A DNA stretch of 64,000 nt. It comes from JADKAV01 sp037046735. GTDB lineage: Bacteria; Actinomycetota; Actinomycetes; S36-B12; UBA10799. The notes beneath the pieces are model-generated. The model was not told where the DNA came from and searched no databases. It worked only from the letters and a program-made list of their open reading frames with translations. The stretch spans positions 186,001 through 250,000 of the forward strand of contig JBAOHC010000020.1 in assembly GCA_037046735.1 (NCBI GenBank). The letters run 5' to 3'. The translations under genes were made by a program, and so were the position numbers. Shown piece by piece: positions 5,958 through 15,679 of this stretch; the stretch's first letter is position 1; each line of letters opens with the position of its first letter.

Positions 5958-7997
5958 GTGCCTGACATCTCCAGCCAGGGCTCCGGCGCCCCGAGCGTTG
6001 CAGCCGAGAAGTACTGGCAGACACTGCCGTCGAACAACCTCACACCCCCGCAGGTGCTGACCGGTAGATTCACCGTGCTGGATGTCTATCCGAGCGTGGA
6101 GGCCGGTCGACGTCCCGTGAAGGCCGCCGTGGGAGAACTCCTCATGGTGTACTGCGTGGCGTTCCGCGAGGGCCACGACAAACTCGGCGTCGACCTGGTG
6201 GCGACGGACGCCCAGGGCCGCAGTGTGCGCACTCCGATGGTCGCTCGGGACAACGGCACCGACGGTTGGGATGGCACCTTCCGGCCGAACACCGAAGGTG
6301 CGTGGACGTTCAGCATCCACGCCTACAGCGACATCCTGGGGACCTGGCGGCACCGCGCGGAACTGAAGATCCCCGCCGGCGTCGACGTCGACCTCGAACT
6401 TGAGGAGGGCGCGCGCATCCTCAGCCGCGCCGACGTGCCTGACCAGACCTTGATCAGCAAGGCGATCGCAGGGCTGCGCGATACCCGGGTGTCGCCGGCG
6501 GCCAGGCTGGCCGCCGGCCTGGACGACGAGTTGTGGGCCATGCTGGCCGCCCACCCGATCCGTGACCTCGAGACCCCGTGCGGCCCGTGGCCGGTGTACG
6601 TCGATCGCCGCCGGGCGCTATTCGGGTCCTGGTATGAACTCTTCCCCCGCAGTGAGGGATCGTCGCTGGACCCCCTGCGCTCGGGCACCTTCCAGGAAGC
6701 CGCCAAACGCCTGCCGGCCATCGCGGAGATGGGCTTCGACGTGGTGTATCTGCCGCCGATCCACCCGGTCGGCACGATCAACCGCAAGGGACCGAACAAC
6801 ACTCTGACTCCGGCCGCGGGCGACCCGGGCTCACCCTGGGCGATCGGCTCAGCCGACGGCGGCCATGACACGATCCATCCCGACCTGGGCACCATTGACG
6901 ACTTCGACACCTTCGTCGGTTCGACCCGGGCTCTCGGGATGGAGGTCGCCATCGACCTCGCGCTGCAGGTCGCCCCCGACCATCCCTGGGCCACAGCGGG
7001 CAAACCGTGGTTCACCGTCCGTGCCGACGGCAGCATCGCCTATGCGGAGAACCCGCCCAAGAAGTACCAGGACATCTATCCGATGTGGTTCGACGGTGAC
7101 CCGGAGGGCCTGACGGCCGAGGTCCTGCGGATCATCCGCTACTGGATGGATCACGATGTGCGGATCTTCCGTGTGGACAACCCGCACACCAAACCCGTGC
7201 GATTCTGGGACCACGTCATCAACGAGATCAAGCGCACGGATCCGGATGTGCTCTTCCTGGCTGAGGCGTTCACGCGGCCGCCCATGATGCGAGCACTGGC
7301 CGAAGTGGGATTCGACCAGTCCTACACGTACTTCACGTGGCGCAATGAGAAGTGGGAACTCGAGGCCTATCTGCGCGAGCTGTCCACGCAGTCCGCGCCG
7401 TACATGCGCCCGAACTTCTTCGTCAACACCCCCGACATCCTGCACGCCTATCTGCAGTACGGGGGTCCGGCCGCGTTCAGCATCCGGGCCACGCTGGCGG
7501 CGACCATGAGCCCTACTTGGGGTGTCTACAGCGGATACGAACTCTTCGAACACGTCGCGGTGAAGCCGGGCAGCGAGGAGTACCTCGACTCCGAGAAGTA
7601 CCAGTACCGGCCACGTGACTGGGCGGCCGCCGAGGAGCGCGGAACGACGCTGACGCCGTACATCAGCCTGCTCAACACCATCCGCCGCGACCATCCCGCG
7701 CTGCAGCAGCTGCGCCACATCGTGTTCCATCAGATCGACTCCGACCGGATGATCGCGTTCAGCAAACGCGACGGGGAGGACACGATCATCGTCGTCGTCA
7801 CCCTCGACCCCTTCGGTGCCCGCGAAGCCACGCTGCACCTGGACATGCCGGCGCTCGGAATGGACTGGCATGACCGGTTCGTGGCTCAGGACCTGATCAG
7901 CGGGCAGAGTTTCTCCTGGGCGGCCTCGAACTTCGTCCGCCTCGATCCACACCTGCAAAGCGCCCACATCATGCACGTCCGGCCGGGAGTTATCTGA
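5958..7997 (+). CDS. glgE: Alpha-1,4-glucan:maltose-1-phosphate maltosyltransferase
   Basis: GH13_3 enzyme that extends alpha-1,4-glucan with maltose from maltose-1-phosphate, in the cytoplasm. 679 residues from GTG 5958, close to the usual family length. The frame is open upstream to 5865, but the homologous N-terminus begins near V-P-D-I-S-S. The N-terminal domain is followed by the catalytic barrel: MGFDVVYLPPIHP, RIFRVDNPHTKP with the nucleophile Asp near 407, FLAEAFTRP with the acid/base Glu near 436, and VNTPDILHAY. It ends one base into glgB (TGATG), so the two are translationally coupled. Its usual suppliers of maltose-1-phosphate (TreS-Pep2 or GlgC-GlgM) are not in the window. Confidence 0.96.
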   Translation: MPDISSQGSGAPSVAAEKYWQTLPSNNLTPPQVLTGRFTVLDVYPSVEAGRRPVKAAVGELLMVYCVAFREGHDKLGVDLVATDAQGRSVRTPMVARDNGTDGWDGTFRPNTEGAWTFSIHAYSDILGTWRHRAELKIPAGVDVDLELEEGARILSRADVPDQTLISKAIAGLRDTRVSPAARLAAGLDDELWAMLAAHPIRDLETPCGPWPVYVDRRRALFGSWYELFPRSEGSSLDPLRSGTFQEAAKRLPAIAEMGFDVVYLPPIHPVGTINRKGPNNTLTPAAGDPGSPWAIGSADGGHDTIHPDLGTIDDFDTFVGSTRALGMEVAIDLALQVAPDHPWATAGKPWFTVRADGSIAYAENPPKKYQDIYPMWFDGDPEGLTAEVLRIIRYWMDHDVRIFRVDNPHTKPVRFWDHVINEIKRTDPDVLFLAEAFTRPPMMRALAEVGFDQSYTYFTWRNEKWELEAYLRELSTQSAPYMRPNFFVNTPDILHAYLQYGGPAAFSIRATLAATMSPTWGVYSGYELFEHVAVKPGSEEYLDSEKYQYRPRDWAAAEERGTTLTPYISLLNTIRRDHPALQQLRHIVFHQIDSDRMIAFSKRDGEDTIIVVVTLDPFGAREATLHLDMPALGMDWHDRFVAQDLISGQSFSWAASNFVRLDPHLQSAHIMHVRPGVI

Positions 7998-10159
7998 TGA
8001 TCACTGTTGACACCGCTGAACTCGCCTCCCTGGTGGACGGCACCCACAGCCAGCCCCATGCGGTGCTGGGGCCGCACACCGATGGCGACGCGGTGACCAT
8101 CCGCGTGCTGCGCCCTGACGCGACCGAGGTCGACGTCGTCGTCGGGGGCACCAACCACCCGATGGATCATGAGCACTCCGGCGTGTGGGTCGTTGAGCTG
8201 CCCGGCACCGACATCCCGGACTACCGACTGGCCGTCGCCTACGGCGGGGACAAGTTGCCCGCCGACGACCCCTACCGGTTCCTGCCCACGCTCGGCGAGA
8301 TCGATCAGCACCTGATCAGCGAGGGCCGCCATGAGGAGTTGTGGAACGTCCTCGGTGCCCATGTGCATGTCTACGAGACCCTCAACGGCCCCGTCCGTGG
8401 GGTCGCCTTCGCGGTGTGGGCACCGAACGCTCAGGGGGTGCGCGTGGTCGGCGACTTCAATTTCTGGAACGGCACGGCCACCCCCATGCGTTCGCTGGGC
8501 TCGTGCGGGGTGTGGGAGGTGTTCGTCCCCGAGATCGGGGCCGGTACCCGCTACAAGTACGAGATCATCGGCCGCGACGGGGTGCGCCGGCTCAAGGCGG
8601 ATCCCATGGCGCAGGCCACCGAGATCCCGCCCGCGACCGCGAGCGTGGTGTTCGACTCCACGTATGACTGGGCTGATACCGACTGGCTGCAGACGCGCAA
8701 GCAGCGACCGGCCCACGCCAGCCCGATGAGCGTCTACGAAGTGCATCTGGGGTCGTGGCGGCAGGGACTGACCTACCGGCAACTGGCCGAGCAACTCACG
8801 GACTACGTCGTCGGCCATGGCTTCACCCACGTCGAGTTCCTGCCGGTCATGGAGCACCCGTTCGGCGGGTCCTGGGGGTACCAGGTGAGCGCCTATTACG
8901 CTCCGACTGCCCGCTTCGGCAACCCCGATGACTTCCGTCACCTGGTCGACCGCCTGCACCAGGCCGGGGTCGGCGTCATCGTCGACTGGGTGCCCGCCCA
9001 CTTCCCCAAGGATGAGTTCGCACTCGCCCGCTTCGACGGGACGCCGTTGTACGAACACGCCGACCCCCGTCGCGGCGAACACCCGGACTGGGGCACCTAC
9101 GTCTTCGACTTCGGGCGCCCGGAGGTCCGCAACTTCCTGGTCGCGAACGCGGTGTACTGGTGCGAACAGTTCCACATCGACGGCCTGCGCGTGGATGCGG
9201 TCGCGTCGATGCTGTACCTGGACTACTCCCGCAATGAAGGAGAGTGGTCGCCCAACGCCTACGGCGGCCGGGAGAACCTCGACGCGGTGCAGTTCCTGCA
9301 GGAGATGAACGCCACGGTCTACAAACGCTGCGAGGGCGCCTTCACCGTGGCCGAGGAGAGCACCGCCTGGCCGGGTGTCACCCGGGCCACGCACCTGGGC
9401 GGCCTCGGCTTCGGCCTGAAGTGGAACATGGGCTGGATGCACGACTCCCTCGACTACGTCTCGCACGACCCGATCCACCGCCAGTACCACCACAACGAGA
9501 TGACGTTTGCCCTGGTCTATGCCTGGAGTGAGAACTACGTGCTGCCCATCTCCCACGACGAGGTCGTGCACGGCAAGGGCTCCCTGATCGCGAAGATGCC
9601 CGGGGATCACTGGCAGCAGCGCGCCAACCTGCGGGCCTTCTTCGCGTACATGTGGGCGCACCCGGGCAAACAACTGCTCTTCATGGGCTCGGAGTTCGGG
9701 CAGTATGCGGAATGGTCCGAAGGCCGCAGCCTGGATTGGTGGCTCACCGAACAGCCCGATCATGACGGCCTGTCGCGCCTGGTCAGCGACCTCAACTCCG
9801 AGTACCGGGACAACCCTGCTCTGTGGAGCATGGACATCGACCCCCACGGCTTCGAGTGGATCGACGCCAATGACGCCTCCGGCAACACGTTCTCCTGGCT
9901 GCGCCGCGGTCAGGGCGGTGAGTTGCTGGTCTGCATCGTCAATTTCAGCGCCGTCCCCCACATCGGCTACCGGATCGGCCTGCCGACCGACGGGGCCTGG
10001 CGCGAGGTGGTCAACACCGATGCCTTTGAATACGGCGGATCTGGAGTCGGGAACATGGGCCGGATCCACGCCGATGAGATGCAGTGGCACGGCCGGCCCT
10101 TCAGCGCGGAGGTGTCTGTGCCGCCGCTGGGTGCCGTGTGGTTCGTGCCTGAGCAGTAG
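7997..10159 (+). CDS. glgB: 1,4-alpha-glucan branching enzyme
   Basis: Introduces alpha-1,6 branches into the glucan made by GlgE. 720 residues, the normal actinobacterial length, with an N-terminal carbohydrate-binding domain (about 1-110), CBM48 (about 120-220), the GH13_9 barrel and a C-terminal beta domain. Motifs: GYQVSAYYAPTARFG, GLRVDAVASMLYLDYS with the nucleophile Asp near 400, AEESTAWPGVT with the catalytic Glu near 453, and LPISHDEVVHGKGSL. ATG 7997 overlaps the glgE stop by one base. Together they make a maltosyl-transfer/branching pair as in mycobacteria and Streptomyces. Confidence 0.97.
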   Translation: MITVDTAELASLVDGTHSQPHAVLGPHTDGDAVTIRVLRPDATEVDVVVGGTNHPMDHEHSGVWVVELPGTDIPDYRLAVAYGGDKLPADDPYRFLPTLGEIDQHLISEGRHEELWNVLGAHVHVYETLNGPVRGVAFAVWAPNAQGVRVVGDFNFWNGTATPMRSLGSCGVWEVFVPEIGAGTRYKYEIIGRDGVRRLKADPMAQATEIPPATASVVFDSTYDWADTDWLQTRKQRPAHASPMSVYEVHLGSWRQGLTYRQLAEQLTDYVVGHGFTHVEFLPVMEHPFGGSWGYQVSAYYAPTARFGNPDDFRHLVDRLHQAGVGVIVDWVPAHFPKDEFALARFDGTPLYEHADPRRGEHPDWGTYVFDFGRPEVRNFLVANAVYWCEQFHIDGLRVDAVASMLYLDYSRNEGEWSPNAYGGRENLDAVQFLQEMNATVYKRCEGAFTVAEESTAWPGVTRATHLGGLGFGLKWNMGWMHDSLDYVSHDPIHRQYHHNEMTFALVYAWSENYVLPISHDEVVHGKGSLIAKMPGDHWQQRANLRAFFAYMWAHPGKQLLFMGSEFGQYAEWSEGRSLDWWLTEQPDHDGLSRLVSDLNSEYRDNPALWSMDIDPHGFEWIDANDASGNTFSWLRRGQGGELLVCIVNFSAVPHIGYRIGLPTDGAWREVVNTDAFEYGGSGVGNMGRIHADEMQWHGRPFSAEVSVPPLGAVWFVPEQ

Positions 10160-10371
10160 TAGGGCGGTCAACACCGCGACAACCCGGACTTCTCAACGTT
10201 TGATCAACCGACGCAGGATCTGGCGCCGAACGCCACTTTTCCGACCTTGTTGGCCGGATCCGGCATGGATAAGGGCAACAACTTCAGAATCGGCGAGCAC
10301 GACGGCCGCGTGCGCCTGCGGCCGTCACGACCTCCTCGGACCTCTCGACGGCGTCGATCGAACAACCGCCA

Positions 10372-12945
10372 TCACACCCATTCGGCATACAACGCGCTCG
10401 ACACGTCCAGGGGATTCGCCCCCCGCACGGCCTCGGCCACACCGGCCCCCTCCGCGGACCCGGTGTACAACACCTGCCCGCGGCTGACGTACCGCTGCCA
10501 CTGGGTGAGAAAGGCCTGCGCGGCCGCCTTGTTCGCACCGAACACATCGGGTACCGCGTGCCACATGACTGCCCGACGCGCCCCTAGCCGTCGCGACACC
10601 AGGTAGCGCGGAAAGTCCACTGGTGACAGCAGTTGCTCGACGGCCTCTGCGAACACCCCCTGCCGGTCTGGTCCGTGCCACACCAGCCGCCATTGCCCTT
10701 CAGCGTCGGGCATGACATCGACCGAGTCGGCACCGCCGGGCTGCAGGCTCTCCGCGACCGTGCAGCCGAACGCCAGCAGCATCCCGTCCACGCCCATCCT
10801 GGCCTGCGTGCGGCGGACCCGCCACTGCTGCCATCCGAGCGAACCCAGCCAACCCAGACCTGCACCACCCAATGCGGCGATCGCCACGGTCGGCGTAGGG
10901 GACTGATCGGCGAGGGCGACTGTGGCCGCCACCGCGGACGCCGCGACACTCGCCGAGACCGGCAGCCCAGCCCATCTGCGCACGGCGACCTCCGGCACAC
11001 CCAAGGCCCGCGGAGCACGGACCCGCACGGCAGTCTCGACGACGTCCCGATACGGCTGCCCCACCTGCCACGCAGCCCGGGTATCCGCTAGGTGAGCGGC
11101 GGTGTCCAGGGCGCTGGCGTTGATCGCATCGCGCACCGGTGGCTGCGGCGGTGCGTAGGGCCCGCACCGCGCGTCGAGGTGCTCCACCCCCGCCACCACG
11201 GCACCGCCGACATCAGGGGCGAGGTAGCCCCGGTGTTTGGCGACCAACCGCCGGTAGTCCAGATCTCCACGGGGGTGCTCGTCAGCCACCGCGGTCACCG
11301 ACCAGATATGGGCCACCTTGTCCGGGCGCACTGGATCTCGGCGAATGGCACGGCCCCGGACCTGCACCACCGCCGTGGAGGTGGTGGCCGCAGTGAGGTC
11401 GATCAGCACGTTGGCGGCAGGGGCATCCCAGCCTTCGCCGAGCAGGCCTCGGGTGCCGACGAGAACATCCACATCTCCGGATTGGAACGCCGCGGTCACG
11501 TGTGGCACCCATTCCCGCGGGCCCCAGGTGCCCACCAGCTGCGCCCATCCGTCTGCCCGCTCCTCGACCTCCAATCCCGGTGCGGCCAGCGACGCCAGCA
11601 CCTGCGGCAACCCGCCCACAGCGGCGCCGGTCATGAGCACCACCCGCAACTCCGTATTGGCCGCCTGCACCCCGGCCAGCGCCTCCCAGGCCGATCCGGC
11701 CGTGGCCGCCAACACCGAGCGGATGTCAGCAGGTGGCGCCGCCTGGGCGTTCTCAAAATCGGTGAGCACGATCGCACGAAGGTCATCACCGCGGATCAAC
11801 GCTTCCTGCCCCACGAGGAATCCTGCGGCCACAGCCTTGGCTGCCGTTCGCGAGAGCACCCGGTCCAGCGCCGACTGCCCCTTGCGCGCCCCCCGGATCG
11901 TCAACGTCCATCCCACCGAGCGCAGGCCTGCCCGCAGCCGTTCCCAGCCAGGCTGCTCCGGCTCGGCCAAGACCCTGCGGCCGTAGTCCGACAGCACCGC
12001 AACCCAGTCCTCGACCTGCATCGGCACGCGGTGCTCGTCGCGCACCCGCGCCCCATGGGGCAGCGAGCAGAGTCCGTTGTGGCACATCCGCAGGACGGCC
12101 CTGGCCAGGTCGCCATGGTGTTTCTCGATGTAGGACCAGCTCACCTGGTCGTGGCGCACCCAGGCCACATCGACGTAGGGCAGTAGACCTGTCGGCCCGA
12201 ACTCAGGCTCCATGACTGCCGTGAGCAGTTCCTGCCAGCGTTGCGCGGATCGGGTCAGGTATTCCTGCTCCCCAGGCGTCGGGGTGACGAACCAGGGCAA
12301 TTCGCGGTAGGGCGCCAGCACAGCGTCGCGCACCAGGGCGGGCGTGCTGACGGCGTAGAGGACCGGCCCGAACAACTCTTCCACCTGGGCGGCTTCGGCA
12401 GCGTTGAGGGCCTGCCGCGGCGTGGCAGTCAGGGCTACCGTGACGGCTGACGCCTCGTCCAACACGTCGACCAACACCTGACCCCAGACCGCTGCCAGAT
12501 GGTGCGCCTCATCAAGGATCAACGTGAACTGCCGCGCCCGCAGGCGGTCGATGGTGGCCCGCGCGTTGGGATGCAAGCGTGCACTCGCAGCGCCCTGCGC
12601 CTCATCGTCGAAGGTGGCCAGCGCCTGGTAGGTGAGCACTGTGACGTCGGCGGCCAGGTCCCGGTCCGATCCGACCTGGGCACCCGCGGCTTCCCACAAC
12701 GCCAGCCACTGCCCCTGGATGGCGGTGTTCGGCACCAGCACCAGGATCGGACGTCCCACCTGCTGGCCGATGAGGCTGCCGAGCAGGGTCTTGCCCGAGC
12801 CCGGCGGCATCACGAAGTGGAAACGTTCGCGATCCCTATGCGCTGCGAAGGCCGCAAGCGCTCCCTGCTGGTGCGGCCTGGGTGCAGGCAGGCGCACGTG
12901 CGCAAGTCGCGCTGCCACCTCGTCCATTCCCCAACCCTGCACCAC
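10372..12945 (-). CDS. SF2 DEAH-type helicase with hydrophobic C-terminal segments
   Basis: 857 residues. The N-terminal half is a superfamily 2 helicase: P-H-Q-Q-G-A-L (Q motif), MPPGSGKT (motif I), LILDEAHH (motif II), ALTATP (motif III), VLVGTRGLLGEGWDAP (motif V) and VQVRGRAIRRDP (motif VI). This resembles type III restriction-like/DEAD helicases. The C-terminal third (about residues 650-720) has two Ala/Val/Gly-rich hydrophobic stretches that look like membrane helices, then a 140-residue domain I do not recognise. The start may be GTG 12945 or ATG 12927. No methylase or nuclease partner is adjacent. Substrate unknown. Confidence 0.8.
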   Translation of the reverse strand: MVQGWGMDEVAARLAHVRLPAPRPHQQGALAAFAAHRDRERFHFVMPPGSGKTLLGSLIGQQVGRPILVLVPNTAIQGQWLALWEAAGAQVGSDRDLAADVTVLTYQALATFDDEAQGAASARLHPNARATIDRLRARQFTLILDEAHHLAAVWGQVLVDVLDEASAVTVALTATPRQALNAAEAAQVEELFGPVLYAVSTPALVRDAVLAPYRELPWFVTPTPGEQEYLTRSAQRWQELLTAVMEPEFGPTGLLPYVDVAWVRHDQVSWSYIEKHHGDLARAVLRMCHNGLCSLPHGARVRDEHRVPMQVEDWVAVLSDYGRRVLAEPEQPGWERLRAGLRSVGWTLTIRGARKGQSALDRVLSRTAAKAVAAGFLVGQEALIRGDDLRAIVLTDFENAQAAPPADIRSVLAATAGSAWEALAGVQAANTELRVVLMTGAAVGGLPQVLASLAAPGLEVEERADGWAQLVGTWGPREWVPHVTAAFQSGDVDVLVGTRGLLGEGWDAPAANVLIDLTAATTSTAVVQVRGRAIRRDPVRPDKVAHIWSVTAVADEHPRGDLDYRRLVAKHRGYLAPDVGGAVVAGVEHLDARCGPYAPPQPPVRDAINASALDTAAHLADTRAAWQVGQPYRDVVETAVRVRAPRALGVPEVAVRRWAGLPVSASVAASAVAATVALADQSPTPTVAIAALGGAGLGWLGSLGWQQWRVRRTQARMGVDGMLLAFGCTVAESLQPGGADSVDVMPDAEGQWRLVWHGPDRQGVFAEAVEQLLSPVDFPRYLVSRRLGARRAVMWHAVPDVFGANKAAAQAFLTQWQRYVSRGQVLYTGSAEGAGVAEAVRGANPLDVSSALYAEWV

Positions 12946-12982
12946 AAACGAATCAGGTGGCGGGCGTGGACGGTCTCAACCG

Positions 12983-13624
12983 TCAGGTGACAACCATTGC
13001 GATGGCGGCGTATTGCACGAGGTAGGCGGCGATGGTCAGCGCATGGAACAGTTCGTGGAAGCCGAACCAGCCCCGATGGAAGTCGGGCCACTTGCGCGCG
13101 TAGACCACGCCCCCGGCGGTATACAACAAACCGCCCAACGCCGTCAGCAGGACCGCCGTCGCTCCCAAGGAACTCCACATCTGAGGCAGGAAGAACACCG
13201 CCACCCAGCCGAGCGCGATGTAAGAGCCCACCGCCAGCCAACGCGGGGCGCTCCACCACGCGACCCGCGTGATCAGCCCGATGGCCGCGATCGTCCAGAC
13301 CAGCCCGAGGATCACCCACTGCAGGGTGCCACCCAGGGCGACGGCGAAGGGTGTGTAGCTGCCGGCGATGAACAGGTAGATGTTGGCGTGATCGAGGCGA
13401 TTCAGGAAGGTGTTCACGCGGGGAGTGCCAGCCCCCAGGTGATACGCGGCGCTGACTCCGAAGAGCAGGACCGTCGTCGCCACGTACACAGCAACCGCTG
13501 CCCGCTCGGCGGTCGTCGGGGTGACGGTCATGAGGATCAGTCCCAGGACCAGAGCCAACGGCCCCGCGCCGAAGTGCAGCCATCCGCGCAACTTCGGCTT
13601 TGGCGGTTCCAGGGTAATGACCAT
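12983..13624 (-). CDS. Hemolysin III (PAQR/YqfA-like) membrane protein
   Basis: 213 residues and seven hydrophobic segments of the hemolysin III / PAQR superfamily. Conserved marks: SAAYHLGA with the first metal-binding His, the LDHANIYLFIAGSYTPF signature, and FHELFHALTIAAY with the C-terminal histidines. Members are integral membrane proteins, probably zinc-dependent hydrolase-like; the true function in bacteria is unsettled. ATG 13624 starts the family-like N-terminus; the frame runs open far upstream antisense to murT, which is not coding. It is divergent from murT, with about 93 nt between the starts. Confidence 0.9.
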   Translation of the reverse strand: MVITLEPPKPKLRGWLHFGAGPLALVLGLILMTVTPTTAERAAVAVYVATTVLLFGVSAAYHLGAGTPRVNTFLNRLDHANIYLFIAGSYTPFAVALGGTLQWVILGLVWTIAAIGLITRVAWWSAPRWLAVGSYIALGWVAVFFLPQMWSSLGATAVLLTALGGLLYTAGGVVYARKWPDFHRGWFGFHELFHALTIAAYLVQYAAIAMVVT

Positions 13625-13704
13625 GAAACCTACGGTACCGTAACTTTCTGCGATGACCCGTAAACGGTGATTCATCTCACGACGGCCCGCCGGCGTCTCA
13701 CAGG

Positions 13705-13717
13705 TACAGTTCATTGC
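13705..13717 (+). promoter_or_regulatory. Leaderless-type -10 box of murT
   Basis: TACAGT at 13705-13710, then seven bases to GTG 13718. No Shine-Dalgarno sequence lies in between. Confidence 0.5.
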
Positions 13718-14977
13718 GTGACCGTGCCCGCCCGCACCCGTGCCGCTGCCCGTCTGGGCCTCATGACCTCCTCGCTGTCCCGTCGCATGGGCAAAGGCGA
13801 GGGCATGGTGATCGGTGGCCGGGTCATTCTGCGCCTTGCGCCGAACGCCATCCGCGACCTCGCCCATGACCGCGTCGCCGCCCTGGTGAGCGCCACCAAC
13901 GGCAAGACCTCGACCACCCGCCTGCTGGCCACCGCAGTGGAACAGGCAGGACCGGTGATCAGCCAGCACACCGGAGCCAACATGACCAGCGGTGTGGTCG
14001 TCACGCTGGCGACCGGCGATCCGGCTGCCACCGCGGTGCTCGAGGTGGACGAGGCCTACCTTCCGCAGATCTTCGCCGCGACCCGCCCGCGGGTTCTGCT
14101 GCTCGGCAATCTGAGCCGCGACCAACTTGATCGCATGAACGAGGTGGCCATGGTCGCTCGCCGCTGGCGAAGCATGCTCACCGAGGCCCAGGACACCATC
14201 GTCATCGCCAACGCCGACGACCCTTCGATCGTGTGGTCGGCGCGTAACGCCCCCCAGGTCATCTGGGTCGCGGCCGGTCAGGTATGGACCGCCGACTCGG
14301 CCGTGTGCCTGGACTGCGGGGCACTGCTGACCCGCGACGGCGATCACTGGGGGTGCCCGAACTGTGGGTTCTCCCGGCCGACACCGCAATGGACGATGGA
14401 ATGGTGCGAGGATCACGCCGTCGTACACGGCCCGGGCGACGCCACCTACGACTTGCGGTTGAGCCTGCCCGGTCGGTTCAACGGTGCGAACGGCGCGCTG
14501 GCGCTGGTGGCCACCGTCGCGCTGGGCCTGGACCCGGCGGAATCGGCGCGAAGGATGGCCGGTGTCGACTCCGTTTCCGGTCGGTACGCGGTTGTGAAGG
14601 TTGGCGCCCTGTGGATCAGGCTGCTGCTGGCCAAGAACCCCGCCGGCTGGACCGAGCTGATCGGCGTGATGCCCCCGGCGCCGACGCCCGTGATCGTGAC
14701 CATCAACTCCAACGCCGCCGACGGCCGCGATCCGAGTTGGCTGTGGGACGTCCCCTTCGAACGGCTGCGCGGACGAACTGTGGTAGCCACCGGTGACCGC
14801 CGTCGCGACCTTGCGGTGCGACTGCTGCACGCAGAGGTCGACCATGTGGTGATCGAGAACCCGTACGCGGCAGATGCTGAGCTGCCAGCAGGGATGCGCG
14901 ACCTTGACGTGGTCGACTGTGCCGCCACCTACACCGCTTTCCACCACCTACGCACGACCGCCGAGGAGCAGCGATGA
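13718..14977 (+). CDS. murT: Lipid II isoglutaminyl synthase, subunit MurT
   Basis: Mur-ligase-like subunit that, with GatD, amidates the D-glutamate of lipid II. 419 residues from GTG 13718. ATNGKTSTTRLL is the ATP-binding P-loop (about residues 64-75), DEAYLPQIF and NLSRDQLDRMNE are MurT signatures, and C-L-D-C-G...W-G-C-P-N-C-G (about 195-220) is the zinc-ribbon insertion. The C-terminal DUF1727 portion binds GatD. The start has a leaderless-type promoter. The stop overlaps the gatD start as ATGA, consistent with the obligate two-subunit enzyme. Confidence 0.96.
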   Translation: MTVPARTRAAARLGLMTSSLSRRMGKGEGMVIGGRVILRLAPNAIRDLAHDRVAALVSATNGKTSTTRLLATAVEQAGPVISQHTGANMTSGVVVTLATGDPAATAVLEVDEAYLPQIFAATRPRVLLLGNLSRDQLDRMNEVAMVARRWRSMLTEAQDTIVIANADDPSIVWSARNAPQVIWVAAGQVWTADSAVCLDCGALLTRDGDHWGCPNCGFSRPTPQWTMEWCEDHAVVHGPGDATYDLRLSLPGRFNGANGALALVATVALGLDPAESARRMAGVDSVSGRYAVVKVGALWIRLLLAKNPAGWTELIGVMPPAPTPVIVTINSNAADGRDPSWLWDVPFERLRGRTVVATGDRRRDLAVRLLHAEVDHVVIENPYAADAELPAGMRDLDVVDCAATYTAFHHLRTTAEEQR

Positions 14978-15673
14978 GCCTGACGCTGGTCAGCATCTAT
15001 CCGACCCTGCTAGGCACCTACGGGGACGGCGGCAACGTTTTGGCGCTGCAGCATCGCGCTCGTCTGCACGACATCGCGGTCGAGGTGGTCACGGTCGACC
15101 CCGGTCAGCCGCTCCCCGACTCCGGGGACCTGTACGTGCTCGGCGGCGGCGAGGACAGCGCGCAGACCGCCGCCGCCACCGCGCTTCGCAACGACGGGTC
15201 ACTGGCCAGAGCCGCCGAGCGGGGTGCCGCAGTGTTGGCCATCTGCGCCGGTTACCAACTCCTCGGCGAGTACTTTCCCGACGCGACCAGTGCCGCTACG
15301 CCGGGCGTCGGGATCCTCGACGTTCGCACGGATCGTCTGCCCAAGACGCGCCGTCGGAGAGCTCGCGGCCACGGCCAAGACCCCGCTGACGCAGACCCTC
15401 ACGGGATATGAGAACCACGCGGGAGCCACTCATCTCGGCCCTGATGTGCACGCGCTGGGGGCGGTGCGGGCCGGCATCGGCAACGGCGACGGATCCGAGG
15501 GCGCCGTCAGCGGACACATCGTCGGCACTTATCTGCACGGGCCCTGTCTGGCACGCAACCCCCAACTGTCCGACCTCCTGCTCGGATGGGCGGTCGGACG
15601 CGAACTGCCGTTCATCGAGGAGTCCGAGGTGACTGCCCTACGCGAGGAACGCCTGAAGACCGTTCTCGGCTGA
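14974..15673 (+). pseudogene. gatD: Lipid II isoglutaminyl synthase glutaminase GatD, frameshifted as given
   Basis: The class I glutaminase subunit that supplies ammonia to MurT. Frame 1 (from ATG 14974) covers the N-terminal part, including G-G-E-D and A-I-C-A-G-Y-Q with the catalytic Cys; frame 2 gives RRAVGELAATAKTPL, T-G-Y-E-N-H-x-G, AGIGNGDGSEGAV and TYLHGP with the catalytic His, to the stop at 15673. The frames join at 15340-15346: deleting one A of CCCAAGA restores D-R-L-P-R-R-A-V-G and a normal-length protein of about 232 residues. In the sequence as given frame 1 stops at 15411 without the His. Because the enzyme is normally essential, a sequence error or recoding is more likely than real loss. 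Confidence 0.85.
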
Positions 15674-15679
15674 GGCCGT

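Noticed and set aside
7886..10174. Minus-strand open frame of 762 codons
   Set aside because: Antisense to glgB, which has full catalytic motifs. Long antisense frames are common at this GC content; the translation is low-complexity and Val/Arg/Asp-rich with no domain.
10160..10371. Possible terminator or small gene after glgB
   Set aside because: No convincing hairpin or frame; left unannotated.
13625..14947. 441-codon upstream extension of the hemolysin III frame
   Set aside because: Antisense to murT; the family N-terminus starts at ATG 13624.
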